Below, piece after piece: positions 1-7,781 of a DNA stretch of 64,000 nt (its first letter is position 1; the number at the start of each line of letters is the position of its first letter). The DNA is from DAOTVC01 sp034437215 (GTDB taxonomy: Bacteria > Chloroflexota > Anaerolineae > B4-G1 > SLSP01), in the NCBI GenBank assembly GCA_034437215.1, contig DAOTVC010000156.1, forward strand, positions 1 through 64,000. Direction: 5' to 3'. A program made the position numbers and the translations under genes. The notes under the pieces are model-generated. The model worked only from the letters and a program-made list of their open reading frames with translations, did not search any database and was not told the DNA's origin.

Positions 1-2
1 TC

Positions 3-125
3 GAGCTGATGCAGTACGTCGCCGAGCTGACCGGCGGGGTCTACAACCACGCGCCCAGCCCGGACCAGCTCGACCCCATCTTCGATGAACTCTACAAGCG
101 CATCTTCCTCCGCCTCGTCGAATAG
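3..125 (+). CDS. C-terminal end of a probable von Willebrand factor A (VWA) domain protein (5' partial)
   Basis: The frame is open from the window edge and ends at TAG 123-125, leaving 40 residues. The segment ELTGGVYNHAPSPDQLDPIF has the form usual at the end of VWA domains, where the last strand (a TGG.y..A motif) is followed by a helix carrying a 'dqL..if..L' pattern. The MIDAS motif would lie upstream, outside the window, so metal binding and function cannot be judged. A strong hairpin follows the stop, so this is the last gene of its transcript. The call is an inference from a short tail; another alpha/beta protein is possible. Confidence 0.5.
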   Translation, partial: ELMQYVAELTGGVYNHAPSPDQLDPIFDELYKRIFLRLVE

Positions 126-150
126 CGGGCGCGGCAGAAGAGAGCGTACA

Positions 151-187
151 GCGAGCGCCCCGCGACTGCGGGGCGCTCGCTCTTTCA
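151..187 (+). terminator. Intrinsic terminator-like hairpin after the VWA-like gene
   Basis: A perfect 13-bp stem (151-163 with 168-180) closes a GACT tetraloop and is followed by TCTTTC. The T-tract is short, but the position 25 bases after the stop codon fits a terminator. Confidence 0.75.
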
Positions 188-383
188 GGCTCGTATGGGT
201 TTGTAGTGAGCGACGGAGCGTTAGCGGAGTCGCGTCGACGGCACTCCACTACGTTGCGTGCCCACTTTGCTACGAGCCGGTTCTGTTCGTAGTGAGCGAC
301 GGAGCGCAGCAGCCTGCTCCGAGTCTGTTGAAGGGAAGTCGCGTCGGACGGCCAGGATTCCCCAATCCTTTGTCGCCTAGCGC
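188..383. repeat. Non-coding gap with an 18-bp direct repeat
   Basis: The gap between the VWA-like gene and the next gene holds no convincing ORF. An identical 18-bp sequence (GTAGTGAGCGACGGAGCG) occurs at 203-220 and 289-306, and a degenerate inverted version lies between them (around 243-275). The arrangement resembles a decayed palindromic interspersed repeat. No function is evident. Confidence 0.5.
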
Positions 384-412
384 TTGTTGCTTTTAAAAGA
401 ACATGCTATAAT
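384..412 (+). promoter_or_regulatory. Sigma-70-type promoter for the 447 and 944 genes
   Basis: TTGTTG (384-389) and a consensus TATAAT (407-412) are separated by 17 bases, about 35 bases upstream of the start codon at 447. Confidence 0.7.
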
Positions 413-446
413 TAATACAGCCAATCACAAGGAGGTAGAGAGGGAC

Positions 447-911
447 ATGGAGAGACAGACCCCTCAGATTCACGAACCTACACCGACGTTGGAGGAGCAG
501 GCTCAAGCCGACAAACGTGTGCAGCTCTTTATCATCGGCGGGGCCATCCTCTTCCTGGTCGTCATTGTCGCCGCCGTCGTCCTCATGGCCAGCTTCCCGC
601 AGGCCACGGAGGTCGTGCGGGATATCGCCATCGTCTTCGTCGCCGTGGAGACCTTCCTCATCGGGGTCGCCGTCATCGTCTTGGCCGTCCAGGTTCAACT
701 CCTGGTCAAGGTGCTCCGCGAGGAGATCCAGCCCCTGCTCCGCTCGGTGAACGACACCGCTTCGACGGTGAGGGGCACGACGGAATTTATGAGCGACAAT
801 CTGGTTTCACCCGTCATCAAGGTAGCCGGCTTCGGCGCCGGGGTACGACAGGTCGCCGGCGATCTGGTGGCAGTCGTCAAGGGCGCCACCAGACCTCGTT
901 CGAAGCAGTAG
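447..911 (+). CDS. Small two-helix membrane protein, DUF948-like
   Basis: 154 residues. The start chosen is the ATG at 447, which follows AAGGAGGTAGAG; an in-frame ATG at 384 would overlap the promoter. A polar N-terminus (1-26) is followed by a strongly hydrophobic helix at about 28-48 and a second at about 60-85. The C-terminal part is amphipathic (EEIQPLLRSVNDTASTVRG), recalling DUF948 envelope proteins, in which a membrane helix precedes a long amphipathic helix. The next gene, a YtxH-like protein 32 bases downstream, supports a co-transcribed envelope or stress pair, since DUF948 and YtxH genes often adjoin. The exact role is unknown. Confidence is high that it is a real gene, moderate for the family. 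Confidence 0.7.
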   Translation: MERQTPQIHEPTPTLEEQAQADKRVQLFIIGGAILFLVVIVAAVVLMASFPQATEVVRDIAIVFVAVETFLIGVAVIVLAVQVQLLVKVLREEIQPLLRSVNDTASTVRGTTEFMSDNLVSPVIKVAGFGAGVRQVAGDLVAVVKGATRPRSKQ

Positions 912-943
912 TTCATTAACCACCACAACAAGGAGAGAGCAAG

Positions 944-1315
944 ATGGGCAAGCAGAGCGATTTCGGTTCATTTGTCAGCGGATTCTTTATGGGCGGACTC
1001 ATCGGGGCAGGCGTGGCGTTGCTCTTCGCCCCGCAGGCCGGAGAGGAGACCCGCGAGCAGATTCGCCAGAAGGGGATCGAGCTCACCGAGCAGGCCTCGC
1101 AGATGGCCGAAGACGCCCGGGACAAGGCCGAGGAGGCCCTGACAGAGGCCCGCGAGCGCCTGGAGAAGACCACCGAGGAGTTCCAGGCCCGCGTCAAGGA
1201 GTTGGAGCATCAGGGGCGGCTGCTCCTCGAGGAGAAGCAGGAGCAGCTCCAAGAGGCCACCGGGAAGGCCGAGGAGAAGCTCTCCGAGGGGATCAATATC
1301 CAGACCGAGAGTTAA
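944..1315 (+). CDS. YtxH-domain protein
   Basis: 123 residues; the start follows AAGGAGAGAGCAAG. Residues 8-30 (FVSGFFMGGLIGAGVALLFA) form the glycine-rich membrane helix that defines the YtxH family, ending in the typical PQAGEETR signature. The rest (35-115) is a charged heptad-like helix rich in E, A, K and Q, predicted to be coiled coil. YtxH proteins are small envelope or general-stress proteins whose biochemical function is not established. It probably shares the promoter of the 447 gene. A bidirectional hairpin directly after the stop ends the transcript. Confidence 0.88.
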   Translation: MGKQSDFGSFVSGFFMGGLIGAGVALLFAPQAGEETREQIRQKGIELTEQASQMAEDARDKAEEALTEARERLEKTTEEFQARVKELEHQGRLLLEEKQEQLQEATGKAEEKLSEGINIQTES

Positions 1316-1327
1316 CCCCTTCTCAAA

Positions 1328-1360
1328 GAAAACGGCCCGTCGCGTGCGACGGGCCGTTTC
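1328..1360. terminator. Bidirectional intrinsic terminator between convergent genes
   Basis: A 13-bp perfect stem (1331-1343 with 1346-1358), flanked by A-rich sequence on the left and TTTC on the right, lies between the YtxH gene and the convergent permease gene. Confidence 0.85.
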
Positions 1361-1372
1361 GTGTGGCGAGGA

Positions 1373-2701
1373 CTACAGCAGCCCCAGGAAGCCGGCGACG
1401 GCGGCGCCCGCCCCCGCCATGTTGAGGGCGATGGGCAGCAGGAGCACGCCCATGCAGTTCATCCGACGCGAGCCCCAGAGCACCGGGATCAGGCCGATGC
1501 CCGTCGCCACGACGCAGACCGCCAGCCCGCCTGCCCCCGTCATCCCCACGACCACCAGAATCAGGATGGCGAGGGTGAGCAGGGTGATGAGCCGGTAGCT
1601 GAAGCGCTCCGCCACGGCGATGACCAGCCGGGCTATCCCCAGGGAGAGGAAGAAGGCGACGACGCCCGCCAGGAGCACCGCCGCCGTCGCCCAGTAGTAG
1701 CGCTCGGGGGTGTAGGTGCTGTAGCGGGTACTGATCATCCAGGCCATGCCGCCCCGGGTCAGGTGGAGGCCCGGAACGAAGAAGAGCAGGAAGCCGCCGA
1801 CGTAGTAGACGACCTTCGAGGCCCCCTGGGAGATGATGAAGGCCCGCTCGTCGCGCTGGGCGGTGGCGTGCCCCGCCAGGAAGCCCCCGATCCCGCCCGT
1901 CACGACGGGGAAGAAGGCGGCGAAGAGCCCCCCGAGCACCCCCGCCGCCGTCCCCTGGAAGCTGACGCTCAAGGGGGCGTCGATGCTGCGAGCGATGAAC
2001 TGCGGCGGCAGCTCCACCCGGGCCAGCAGATTCTGGATCACCCAGGGCACGGCGAAGAGCCCCACGAAGGCCGGCAGCAGGTTCTGGTAGGCGACCTGGA
2101 CGGGCACCAGCGAGCGGTACATCAGCACGAAGCCCAGCAAGCCCGACAGCACGAAGGTCACCAGCCCCGCGGTGAGGGACTTCCAGCCCTCCCACCAGCG
2201 GCGCAGCCCCGCCGGGGCCCGGTCCGAACCCTTGGGCCACTCGGAGATGAGCATGTAGGCGATGATGGTCCAGAGGATCCAGCCCATGTGCGGGCGCAGC
2301 ACCTCCCGCACCACGGGGAAGAGTCGGGAGGCGACGGGGGTCAGCAGGGCGAGGGCCGCCAGCCCCCCCAACCCACCGATCCCGCTCAGCACCACCGCCT
2401 CGTACCCCCGCTGCTGCATGAGATACTTCTGACCGGGCAGGACGATGAAGATGGTGCTCTCGTCGGGGACGGAGAGGAAGATGCTGGGGATGGTGTTGAG
2501 CATGGCGTAGCCGGTGATCATCCCCAGGAAGAGAAAGGCCATGCGCTCGGGGCTCAGCACGGGATCGAGGACGCTCCCCAGGAGGAGGAGGAAGCCGGCG
2601 ACGTTGTAGATGTGCAGGGCCGGCACGAGGGCCAGGAGCGAGGCGCCCATCGCCCCCACCAGAGACCAGAGGAGCAGATCCAGCAGGACGGCGTCCATCA
2701 C
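1373..2701 (-). CDS. TctA-family (DUF112-like) multi-pass membrane permease
   Basis: 442 residues with about ten or more hydrophobic segments across the whole length. The N-terminal third carries the TctA-type core: a first helix pair, then NTIPSIFLSVPDES, then IFIVLPGQKYLMQQRGYEAV followed by LSGIGG. These correspond to the 'PG..lLPGh.l...G.g.eA..lSalGG' signature of tripartite tricarboxylate transporter large permeases and their archaeal DUF112 relatives. The central hydrophilic stretch (SEWPKGSDRAP) separates the two halves. No TctB or TctC gene is nearby; instead the gene overlaps a zinc-ribbon/OB-fold membrane protein by ATGA, as if the two were translated together. The substrate is unknown. 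Confidence 0.75.
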   Translation of the reverse strand: MMDAVLLDLLLWSLVGAMGASLLALVPALHIYNVAGFLLLLGSVLDPVLSPERMAFLFLGMITGYAMLNTIPSIFLSVPDESTIFIVLPGQKYLMQQRGYEAVVLSGIGGLGGLAALALLTPVASRLFPVVREVLRPHMGWILWTIIAYMLISEWPKGSDRAPAGLRRWWEGWKSLTAGLVTFVLSGLLGFVLMYRSLVPVQVAYQNLLPAFVGLFAVPWVIQNLLARVELPPQFIARSIDAPLSVSFQGTAAGVLGGLFAAFFPVVTGGIGGFLAGHATAQRDERAFIISQGASKVVYYVGGFLLFFVPGLHLTRGGMAWMISTRYSTYTPERYYWATAAVLLAGVVAFFLSLGIARLVIAVAERFSYRLITLLTLAILILVVVGMTGAGGLAVCVVATGIGLIPVLWGSRRMNCMGVLLLPIALNMAGAGAAVAGFLGLL

Positions 2702-4122
2702 TCTCCCCCCTCCCCCCGGCGCCAGTCGAAGGGCGAGCGGGGGATGAGCTCCAGCTCCTCCTTGTAGATCTCCACCTCGCCCACGACCTCGATCAGCGCC
2801 CCTTCCTCCGGTGTCCGGTCCAGCGCCGCGACGACGTTGGACCAGAGGAGCACCGTGATGGTGCCGGAGCCGTCGTCGAGGGGCACCTTTACGCCCGCCG
2901 AGAAGGGGTCGGGGGTGCCCAGGACGCCCCGCAGGCGCACCACCCGCCCGACGTCCGCCCCGGAGAGCGCCCCGATCTCGACCCAGGGGATCTCGGGCGC
3001 GGGTGCCCGGATACGGACGTCCTCCGGCCCCTCGGGCACGAGCTCCAACTCCCCCTCGTAGACGCTGATCTCACCGACCACCTCCACCTCGGCCCCCACG
3101 TCCAGGGCGGTGGGGGGCTCGAGCGCCGCGTAGACGCTCTCCCACAGGAGCAGAACGACCTGGTCGGTGCCGTCGTCCAGGGTGCCCTTCACGCCCCCCT
3201 TGAAGCCCTGCAGGGCGACGATGCGCCCCTGCACCCGATACCAGCCCCCCTCGTCGTCGGGGGAGAGCTGGCCCAGGGCCCGCTCCTCCACGACGACGAG
3301 CTCCTCGGGCGGCAGCGCGGCGAGGACGATCTCGTCGACGGAGGCAGGCGTCAGCTGCGGCGCGTCGCGATAGAGGGTCACCGTCCCCGTCACCACGATG
3401 CCCTGCCCCTCGACGACCTCGGGCAGCGCACCGGTGAGGGTGACGAGGGTCTCGTCCACGGCGACGACCACCTCTCCCGAATCGTCCCGCACGGTGATGA
3501 GGGTAAGCCCCTCGTAGGGCACGAGGAGGCGCCGGACCTCGCCGGCCACCCGCACCCGCATCCCCTCGTCGAGGGCCGTGAGGCTGCCGGCGCGCACGCT
3601 CACCGGCGGGGGGCGTTCCAGATCGAGGTGCTCGGGCACGTTGAGGGTCAGGGAGACGTAGTCCTCCCGGATGCGCAACGTTCCGGCGACCTCGACCTCG
3701 TCGCCCAACGCGGGCACCCGCCCCTCCGCCAACAGGGCCCGCGTCACGTCCCGGTAGGCGTTGATGCGTACCTCGCCGGTGCCGTCGTCCACCCAGAAGG
3801 CCAGGTACTCCCCCTCGGGGTCGTAGGTGAGGCTGCGCACCACCCGGCCCTGCACACGGATGTAGGCCATGTTCATCGTCCCCTGGCCCTCCTCCACGGT
3901 AAGGAGGGGGATCTCGGTGCGGCGCGCCGCCAGCCAGAGGCCCAACAGCCCGAAGAGGGCGAGCAGAGCGGCACCCAGCTTGACGACCCGCAGCGAGAGA
4001 CGGCCCCGAAGGTGGGTGCCGCAGTAGGGACAGGTCTCGTAGGGACCGACGAAGCGCCCGCAGCTGGGGCAGAGAGCCTGGGTGGTGGACGGGGGCTTTA
4101 GCGTATCAGCGGTCTGTTCCAT
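2698..4122 (-). CDS. Membrane-anchored zinc-ribbon protein with tandem OB-fold-like domains
   Basis: 474 residues from the ATG at 4122, which has AGGAG seven bases upstream; a TTG at 4143 would add seven residues but lacks that spacing. Cysteine pairs at 18/21 and 31/34 form a zinc ribbon. A single hydrophobic helix follows at about 48-67. The rest appears to be four repeats of about 90 residues with the recurring pattern 'v.VrG.V......g....l.DgtG.v.v', typical of OB-fold (nucleic-acid-binding or bOB) domains; the DDGTGEV and DDGSGTI motifs are clear. It overlaps the start of the permease gene (ATGA). Although OB-folds often bind nucleic acid, a membrane anchor and a permease partner make an envelope role equally likely. 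Function unknown. Confidence 0.7.
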   Translation of the reverse strand: MEQTADTLKPPSTTQALCPSCGRFVGPYETCPYCGTHLRGRLSLRVVKLGAALLALFGLLGLWLAARRTEIPLLTVEEGQGTMNMAYIRVQGRVVRSLTYDPEGEYLAFWVDDGTGEVRINAYRDVTRALLAEGRVPALGDEVEVAGTLRIREDYVSLTLNVPEHLDLERPPPVSVRAGSLTALDEGMRVRVAGEVRRLLVPYEGLTLITVRDDSGEVVVAVDETLVTLTGALPEVVEGQGIVVTGTVTLYRDAPQLTPASVDEIVLAALPPEELVVVEERALGQLSPDDEGGWYRVQGRIVALQGFKGGVKGTLDDGTDQVVLLLWESVYAALEPPTALDVGAEVEVVGEISVYEGELELVPEGPEDVRIRAPAPEIPWVEIGALSGADVGRVVRLRGVLGTPDPFSAGVKVPLDDGSGTITVLLWSNVVAALDRTPEEGALIEVVGEVEIYKEELELIPRSPFDWRRGEGGE

Positions 4123-4296
4123 CTTCTTCTCCTGATAAGACAAGTCAAACGTCGAAGGTCAAAGGTCAATCCTCGGCTCCACTGAAGGAACTCTATTTCA
4201 CCACGGAGGACACAGAGAAATTCATGAAGATTCTTACGAAAATTAAAACCATTATCCTACTTTGTAGAGTTGACCTCCCTGAAAGAAGGGGGGATG
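4123..4296. other. Non-coding gap between divergently placed minus-strand genes
   Basis: No ORF or clear promoter is visible. It contains a CACCACGGAGGACACAGAGA segment (about 4199-4218), AT-rich sequence, and then runs into the hairpin repeat at 4297. Confidence 0.4.
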
Positions 4297-4500
4297 AACC
4301 GCAAAGGTGGCAGAGGTCGCAAAGATAACTTAATATTTCTAAGGTTTACGCCTCGCTAAGTTAATCATCTGTATCTCGACTTTGCGTTCTTGGCGCTCTC
4401 TGCGGTTAGCTAGCCCTTCTTCAAGTAGAGTCAAAGTTTAACATCAAAAATCTCCGTGATCTCCGTGATCTCCGTGGTAAGACTTTCTCAGCGGAGTCAC
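4297..4500. repeat. Interspersed hairpin repeat, copy 1
   Basis: Two arms of 28 bases (4297-4324 and 4380-4407) are imperfect inverted complements: AACCGCAAAGG...GCAAAG against CTTTGCG...CTGCGGTT. The right flank (GCTAGCC, TCAAAGTTTAACATCAAAA, tandem TCTCCGTGA, CAGCGGAGTCA) recurs at 14681-14756, so arms plus flank form one mobile or repetitive unit. In this copy the ATCTCCGTG motif is triplicated (4449-4477). There is no coding capacity. Confidence 0.75.
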
Positions 4501-4529
4501 CTTACACGAGCAGCGTTGTACGCGGCGCC

Positions 4530-5399
4530 TCAATCCGCGGGCACCTGCCAAGCCATCTCGTACTGGCGCTGCCAGACCCGGTATCCCATCCCCAGGAAAA
4601 CGGGGAGCAGGGGCGAGGTCTGGGGCAGGTTGATGACGTAGCCCCCCAGCGAAGGGCGGTGGGCGTGCAGGGCCAACAGCAGGGTGCGGGCCAGCTCCAG
4701 GCGTCGGGGATGACCGGAGAGGACGGCCAGGTCGTAGATGGAGAAGTAGCGCTGCTGTTCGTCGTAGAGGACGTAGCCCTCCGGACGCCCACCTGTCTGC
4801 AGGAGCAGGGCCTGGAGAAAGGAGGCGTGACGCCACAGCCCCACCGGCTCACGCTGCCAGGAGGGCTCCACGTCGTGAAAGGCAGCGTAGTGGGCCAGAG
4901 CCGTCGCGGGTTCGACCCGGGTGATGGATGGGGGGAGGGGCGCCGGGTGCACGACGTTGCCCTCGAGGGTCAGAACGAGGAGCTCACGCCGCCGTTCAAA
5001 GCCCAGCTGCTCGTACAGCATCAAGCCCCGTTGGTTCTGGTGAAGCACCTCGAGGAGCAGCAGGCACAGCCCCAGGAGGCGGGCGCGTTCCTGAAGGTGG
5101 GACACCATGCGCCGGGCCACCCCATGACGGCGGTAGGCGGGTACGACGCCCACCCCGCTGATCCAGCCGCGCTCATCGCGACGGGAGAGCAGCGCCAGAC
5201 CGACAGGCTGCCTCCCGACCGTCGCGACGACCGACTGGCCCAGGTTCACGTCCTCGAAGACGCACATGCGGGCAAAATCGACCGTGCTGAGACGGACGGG
5301 GATAAAGTAGTCGGCGTAGGCGCGATCGAGGAGCTGCGCCAGACGACGATACAGGAAAAAAGATGCTGGTACCAGAGTCAGGGGCGATTCCTGATTCAT
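4530..5399 (-). CDS. GNAT-family N-acetyltransferase
   Basis: 289 residues. The ATG at 5399 is preferred because AGGAGG precedes it; an upstream in-frame ATG at 5450 has no such site. Residues 79-98 (WISGVGVVPAYRRHGVARRM) are the acetyl-CoA-binding motif A of GNAT enzymes, with the R.HG.A signature; the following ALLGL..LLEVLHQNQRG segment fits motif B. The C-terminal half lacks a second clear motif A and may be a degenerate second GNAT fold. The substrate is unknown. It is divergent from the smaller GNAT-like gene at 5530, and the roughly 130-bp intergenic region must hold both promoters. Confidence 0.8.
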   Translation of the reverse strand: MNQESPLTLVPASFFLYRRLAQLLDRAYADYFIPVRLSTVDFARMCVFEDVNLGQSVVATVGRQPVGLALLSRRDERGWISGVGVVPAYRRHGVARRMVSHLQERARLLGLCLLLLEVLHQNQRGLMLYEQLGFERRRELLVLTLEGNVVHPAPLPPSITRVEPATALAHYAAFHDVEPSWQREPVGLWRHASFLQALLLQTGGRPEGYVLYDEQQRYFSIYDLAVLSGHPRRLELARTLLLALHAHRPSLGGYVINLPQTSPLLPVFLGMGYRVWQRQYEMAWQVPAD

Positions 5400-5452
5400 C
5401 AAGCCTCCTGGAAGGATGATATCACGGAGAGAGGAAAGCACAATTCTCACTT

Positions 5453-5480
5453 TTGTCTCCCGTATAAAGCGGGGTATAAT
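5453..5480 (+). promoter_or_regulatory. Promoter for the GNAT-like gene at 5530
   Basis: TTGTCT (5453-5458) and TATAAT (5475-5480) are 16 bases apart, 50 bases before the ATG. Confidence 0.65.
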
Positions 5481-5529
5481 AAGAACAATTTGAAGTCCGA
5501 GTACTTGGGTATCGGGAGAGAAAAGAAAG

Positions 5530-6024
5530 ATGGTAAACGTTCAAGTTCGCAGTGCTCGTCTCCAGGACGCCAAGCAGATCGCCAGTTTCGTCAACAAGGC
5601 GCGTCCGGGCGGGGACGTCGTCAACCGTCTGCGCGTCGCCGAGCGCTTCAGCGACGTCGGCTTTCTGCTCGCCGAGCAGAAGGAGCAGCTGGTCGGCATT
5701 CTCGGCTGGCAGGTGGAGAACCTCGTGGTGCGGGTGACGGATTTTCTCGTCGCCCCGGCAGTGGATCGCGTCGTGGCGGGTCGAGCCCTCATCAGCGAGA
5801 TGGAGGCGGCGGCCAAGACCCTCCAGGCGGAAGCCGCCATCCTCTTTCTGCCGGAGAACCCGAGCCAGGAGCTCGTGGAGTTCTGGGAGCTCTTCGACTA
5901 TCAGCGCCGCAAGGTGGTCAACCTGAACCGCTACTGGCGCGAAGCAGTGCAGGAGTGGAGCAACAGCACCAGTGAGGTGATGATCAAACAGCTTCGGGAG
6001 GGGCTTGTCAGCCGCCCCATCTGA
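5530..6024 (+). CDS. Divergent GNAT-like protein
   Basis: 164 residues. The N-terminus (VQVRSARLQDAKQIASFVNK) matches the first strand and helix of GNAT folds, where 'iR.a...D...i..l.n' is typical. The strand order continues (GFLLAEQKEQLVGILGWQ, then VTDFLVAPA), but the acetyl-CoA P-loop (Q/RxxGxG/A) is not recognisable: the segment after VAPAVD reads RVVAGRALISEM. It may bind no acetyl-CoA or use an altered loop. It is divergently oriented from a second GNAT gene and followed by a small membrane protein gene 115 bases downstream. Confidence 0.65.
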   Translation: MVNVQVRSARLQDAKQIASFVNKARPGGDVVNRLRVAERFSDVGFLLAEQKEQLVGILGWQVENLVVRVTDFLVAPAVDRVVAGRALISEMEAAAKTLQAEAAILFLPENPSQELVEFWELFDYQRRKVVNLNRYWREAVQEWSNSTSEVMIKQLREGLVSRPI

Positions 6025-6139
6025 CTCGGGCAGAGGGGAAAGAGCCGGATAGAGTGGGGCGTCCGCCATCTTGTCCCCTCATTCGTCCCCGATCGCGTCT
6101 TGCCCTCACCCGTTACGTGACTACTGTCGAAGGAGAGTT

Positions 6140-6391
6140 ATGAGCAAGATCAACGATTTTATACGTGCACACCCGCAGATCGCCTCCTGGGTCTTTCTCG
6201 CGGTGGGCATGGTCGCCATTCTCGTCTGGTCGGCGCGCGATGTCGGGCTGCTGCCGGGGCAGTGGATCGCCCTCATCGTTGCCACCGTCGTCGTGGCCGG
6301 CCTGGCCGTCTGGATCATCGGGTGGGAGGACGAAGAGGAGTTCGAGGAGTCCCCTCCCCTGCCCAGGGAGCCTGCGGGAGACGTCGAATAA
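6140..6391 (+). CDS. Small two-helix membrane protein
   Basis: 83 residues from the ATG at 6140, which follows AAGGAGAGTT. Hydrophobic helices span about 14-32 and 42-62; the tail is acidic and proline-rich (EDEEEFEESPPLP). It resembles no family I can name. An intrinsic terminator follows directly, so it is a separate small transcript or the last gene of the 5530 unit. Confidence 0.7.
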   Translation: MSKINDFIRAHPQIASWVFLAVGMVAILVWSARDVGLLPGQWIALIVATVVVAGLAVWIIGWEDEEEFEESPPLPREPAGDVE

Positions 6392-6411
6392 CCCCGTTCG
6401 CTCCCGGCACG

Positions 6412-6446
6412 ACGGTAGATCGAGCTTCGATCTACCGTTTCTTTTT
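6412..6446 (+). terminator. Intrinsic terminator
   Basis: A 12-bp perfect stem (6412-6423 with 6427-6438), a 3-base loop and a TTTCTTTTT tail. Confidence 0.9.
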
Positions 6447-6452
6447 GAGCAG

Positions 6453-6508
6453 GCAGGTAGCACCCAGCAGGTTGCACCCAGCAGGTTGCACCCAGCAGGT
6501 TGCACCAA
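6453..6508 (+). repeat. Four tandem 14-bp repeats carrying the lepB -35 box
   Basis: Four units (6453-6466, 6467-6480, 6481-6494, 6495-6508) of GCAGGTTGCACCCA; the first has A for T, the last has AA at its end. Each of the last three units contains TTGCAC, and the final one forms the -35 element of the promoter listed next. Confidence 0.85.
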
Positions 6509-6527
6509 GGGTGAGATCGTCTATAAT
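6500..6527 (+). promoter_or_regulatory. Promoter of the tandem signal peptidase/deoC transcript
   Basis: TTGCAC (6500-6505, inside the last tandem repeat) and TATAAT (6522-6527) are separated by 16 bases. Confidence 0.75.
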
Positions 6528-6556
6528 GAACGCGATAGAGTGTGGAGGTTGGATCG

Positions 6557-7177
6557 TTGAGCGAAGAGTATAGTGACGTCGTCACCGTGGAGGAGATCCC
6601 GGCGGAGGAGGAGGCTCCTTCATTGAGCCGCTCCTTCGGCATCCGGTCCTGGCTGCAGGATCTGCTGGAGACCCTGCTGTTGGCCCTGATCATCTTCCTG
6701 GTCATCAACACCCTGACGGGGCGGTACCAGGTACACGGGCAGAGCATGGAACCCAGCCTGCACAACGGTCAATATCTCATTGCCAGCAAGGTGACCTACT
6801 GGCTGCACCCTCCGGAACGTGGGGACGTCGTGGTCCTCCGTCCCCCCTCCAACGAGGGCACCATCCCCTATATCAAGCGGGTCATCGGCCTGCCCGGCGA
6901 CAAGATCGAGATCGAGGAGGGTCGGGTGTGGGTCAACGGCGTGATCCTCAACGAGCCCTACACGGGCGGCCCGCCCGCCTACCGCGACAGCTGGGTAGTG
7001 GGAGAGAGCTACTACTTCGTCCTCGGGGACAATCGCAACAACTCCAGCGACTCCCACCGTTGGGGCCTCTTGCCTCAGGATAACATCGTCGGCAAGGCTG
7101 TCTTCTCCTACTGGCCTCCCGAGTACTGGGGCACCATCCCGCACTACGAGTATCCGGAGCTGGCGACTGCAGAGTAG
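6557..7177 (+). CDS. lepB: Type I signal peptidase (copy 1)
   Basis: 206 residues from a TTG at 6557, nine bases after GGAGG; a GTG at 6542 in the same frame is the alternative start but lies across the Shine-Dalgarno. The protein cleaves signal peptides on the outer face of the cytoplasmic membrane. One membrane helix (about 36-55) precedes the catalytic serine in QSMEPSL (Ser63); the general-base lysine is in YIKRVIGLPGD (Lys107), and the C-terminal box LGDNRNNSSDSH is intact. A paralogue follows 16 bases downstream and deoC overlaps that, so all are probably one transcript. Confidence 0.93.
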   Translation: MSEEYSDVVTVEEIPAEEEAPSLSRSFGIRSWLQDLLETLLLALIIFLVINTLTGRYQVHGQSMEPSLHNGQYLIASKVTYWLHPPERGDVVVLRPPSNEGTIPYIKRVIGLPGDKIEIEEGRVWVNGVILNEPYTGGPPAYRDSWVVGESYYFVLGDNRNNSSDSHRWGLLPQDNIVGKAVFSYWPPEYWGTIPHYEYPELATAE

Positions 7178-7193
7178 TAGAAGCATATCCGGC

Positions 7194-7781
7194 ATGATGG
7201 AAGAGACGACGCAACGATCCGCCGCAGAGAGCCCCTCCCGCTGGGGAGGGTGGCTGCGGGACCTGCTGGAGACCATCCTCCTCGCCCTGCTCATCTACCT
7301 GGGCATCAACGCCTTGACCGGACGCTACCAGGTGCTGCAGGTGAGCATGGAGCCGACCCTGCACGAGGGGCAGTATCTCATCGTGAGCAGGACCAGCTAC
7401 TGGCTCGACGAACCCGAGCGGGGTGACATCGTCGTCTTCCGCCCTCCCCACGCGCAACCCGACGAGATCCCGCTGATCAAGCGGGTCATCGGCCTGCCCG
7501 GCGACCACATCGAGGCCCGCGACGGGCGTATCTGGGTCAACGAGCTGGTGCTCAACGAACCCTACACCACCGGTCCGGTCTCCTACCCGGGTGTGTGGGA
7601 GCTGAACGAGGACGAGTACTTCGTCCTGGGAGACAACCGCAACAATTCGAGCGACTCTCACAGTTGGGGGCCGATCTCGCGGGAGAACCTGATCGGCAAG
7701 GCCGTCTTCCGTTACTGGCCTCTCAACAAATTCGGACCCTTTCCCCAGCCTAGTTTTGCCACCTCGGAGGTGAACCCATGA
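7194..7781 (+). CDS. lepB: Type I signal peptidase (copy 2)
   Basis: 195 residues; starts at tandem ATGs (7194/7197). It is clearly paralogous to the preceding gene over the whole length, with a membrane helix at about 24-42, catalytic Ser51 (VSMEPTL), Lys96 (LIKRVIGLPGD) and LGDNRNNSSDSH. The N-terminal cytoplasmic extension is shorter than in copy 1 and the cavity-lining region between the boxes differs (HAQPDEIP against SNEGTIP), so the two may prefer different substrates. The stop overlaps the deoC start by ATGA. Both copies look fully active. Confidence 0.93.
   Translation: MMEETTQRSAAESPSRWGGWLRDLLETILLALLIYLGINALTGRYQVLQVSMEPTLHEGQYLIVSRTSYWLDEPERGDIVVFRPPHAQPDEIPLIKRVIGLPGDHIEARDGRIWVNELVLNEPYTTGPVSYPGVWELNEDEYFVLGDNRNNSSDSHSWGPISRENLIGKAVFRYWPLNKFGPFPQPSFATSEVNP

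Noticed and set aside
1361..2767. Plus-strand ORF across the permease gene
   Set aside because: Composition (H, D, E, Q, R rich) with no hydrophobic or domain pattern; the minus-strand permease is the real gene.
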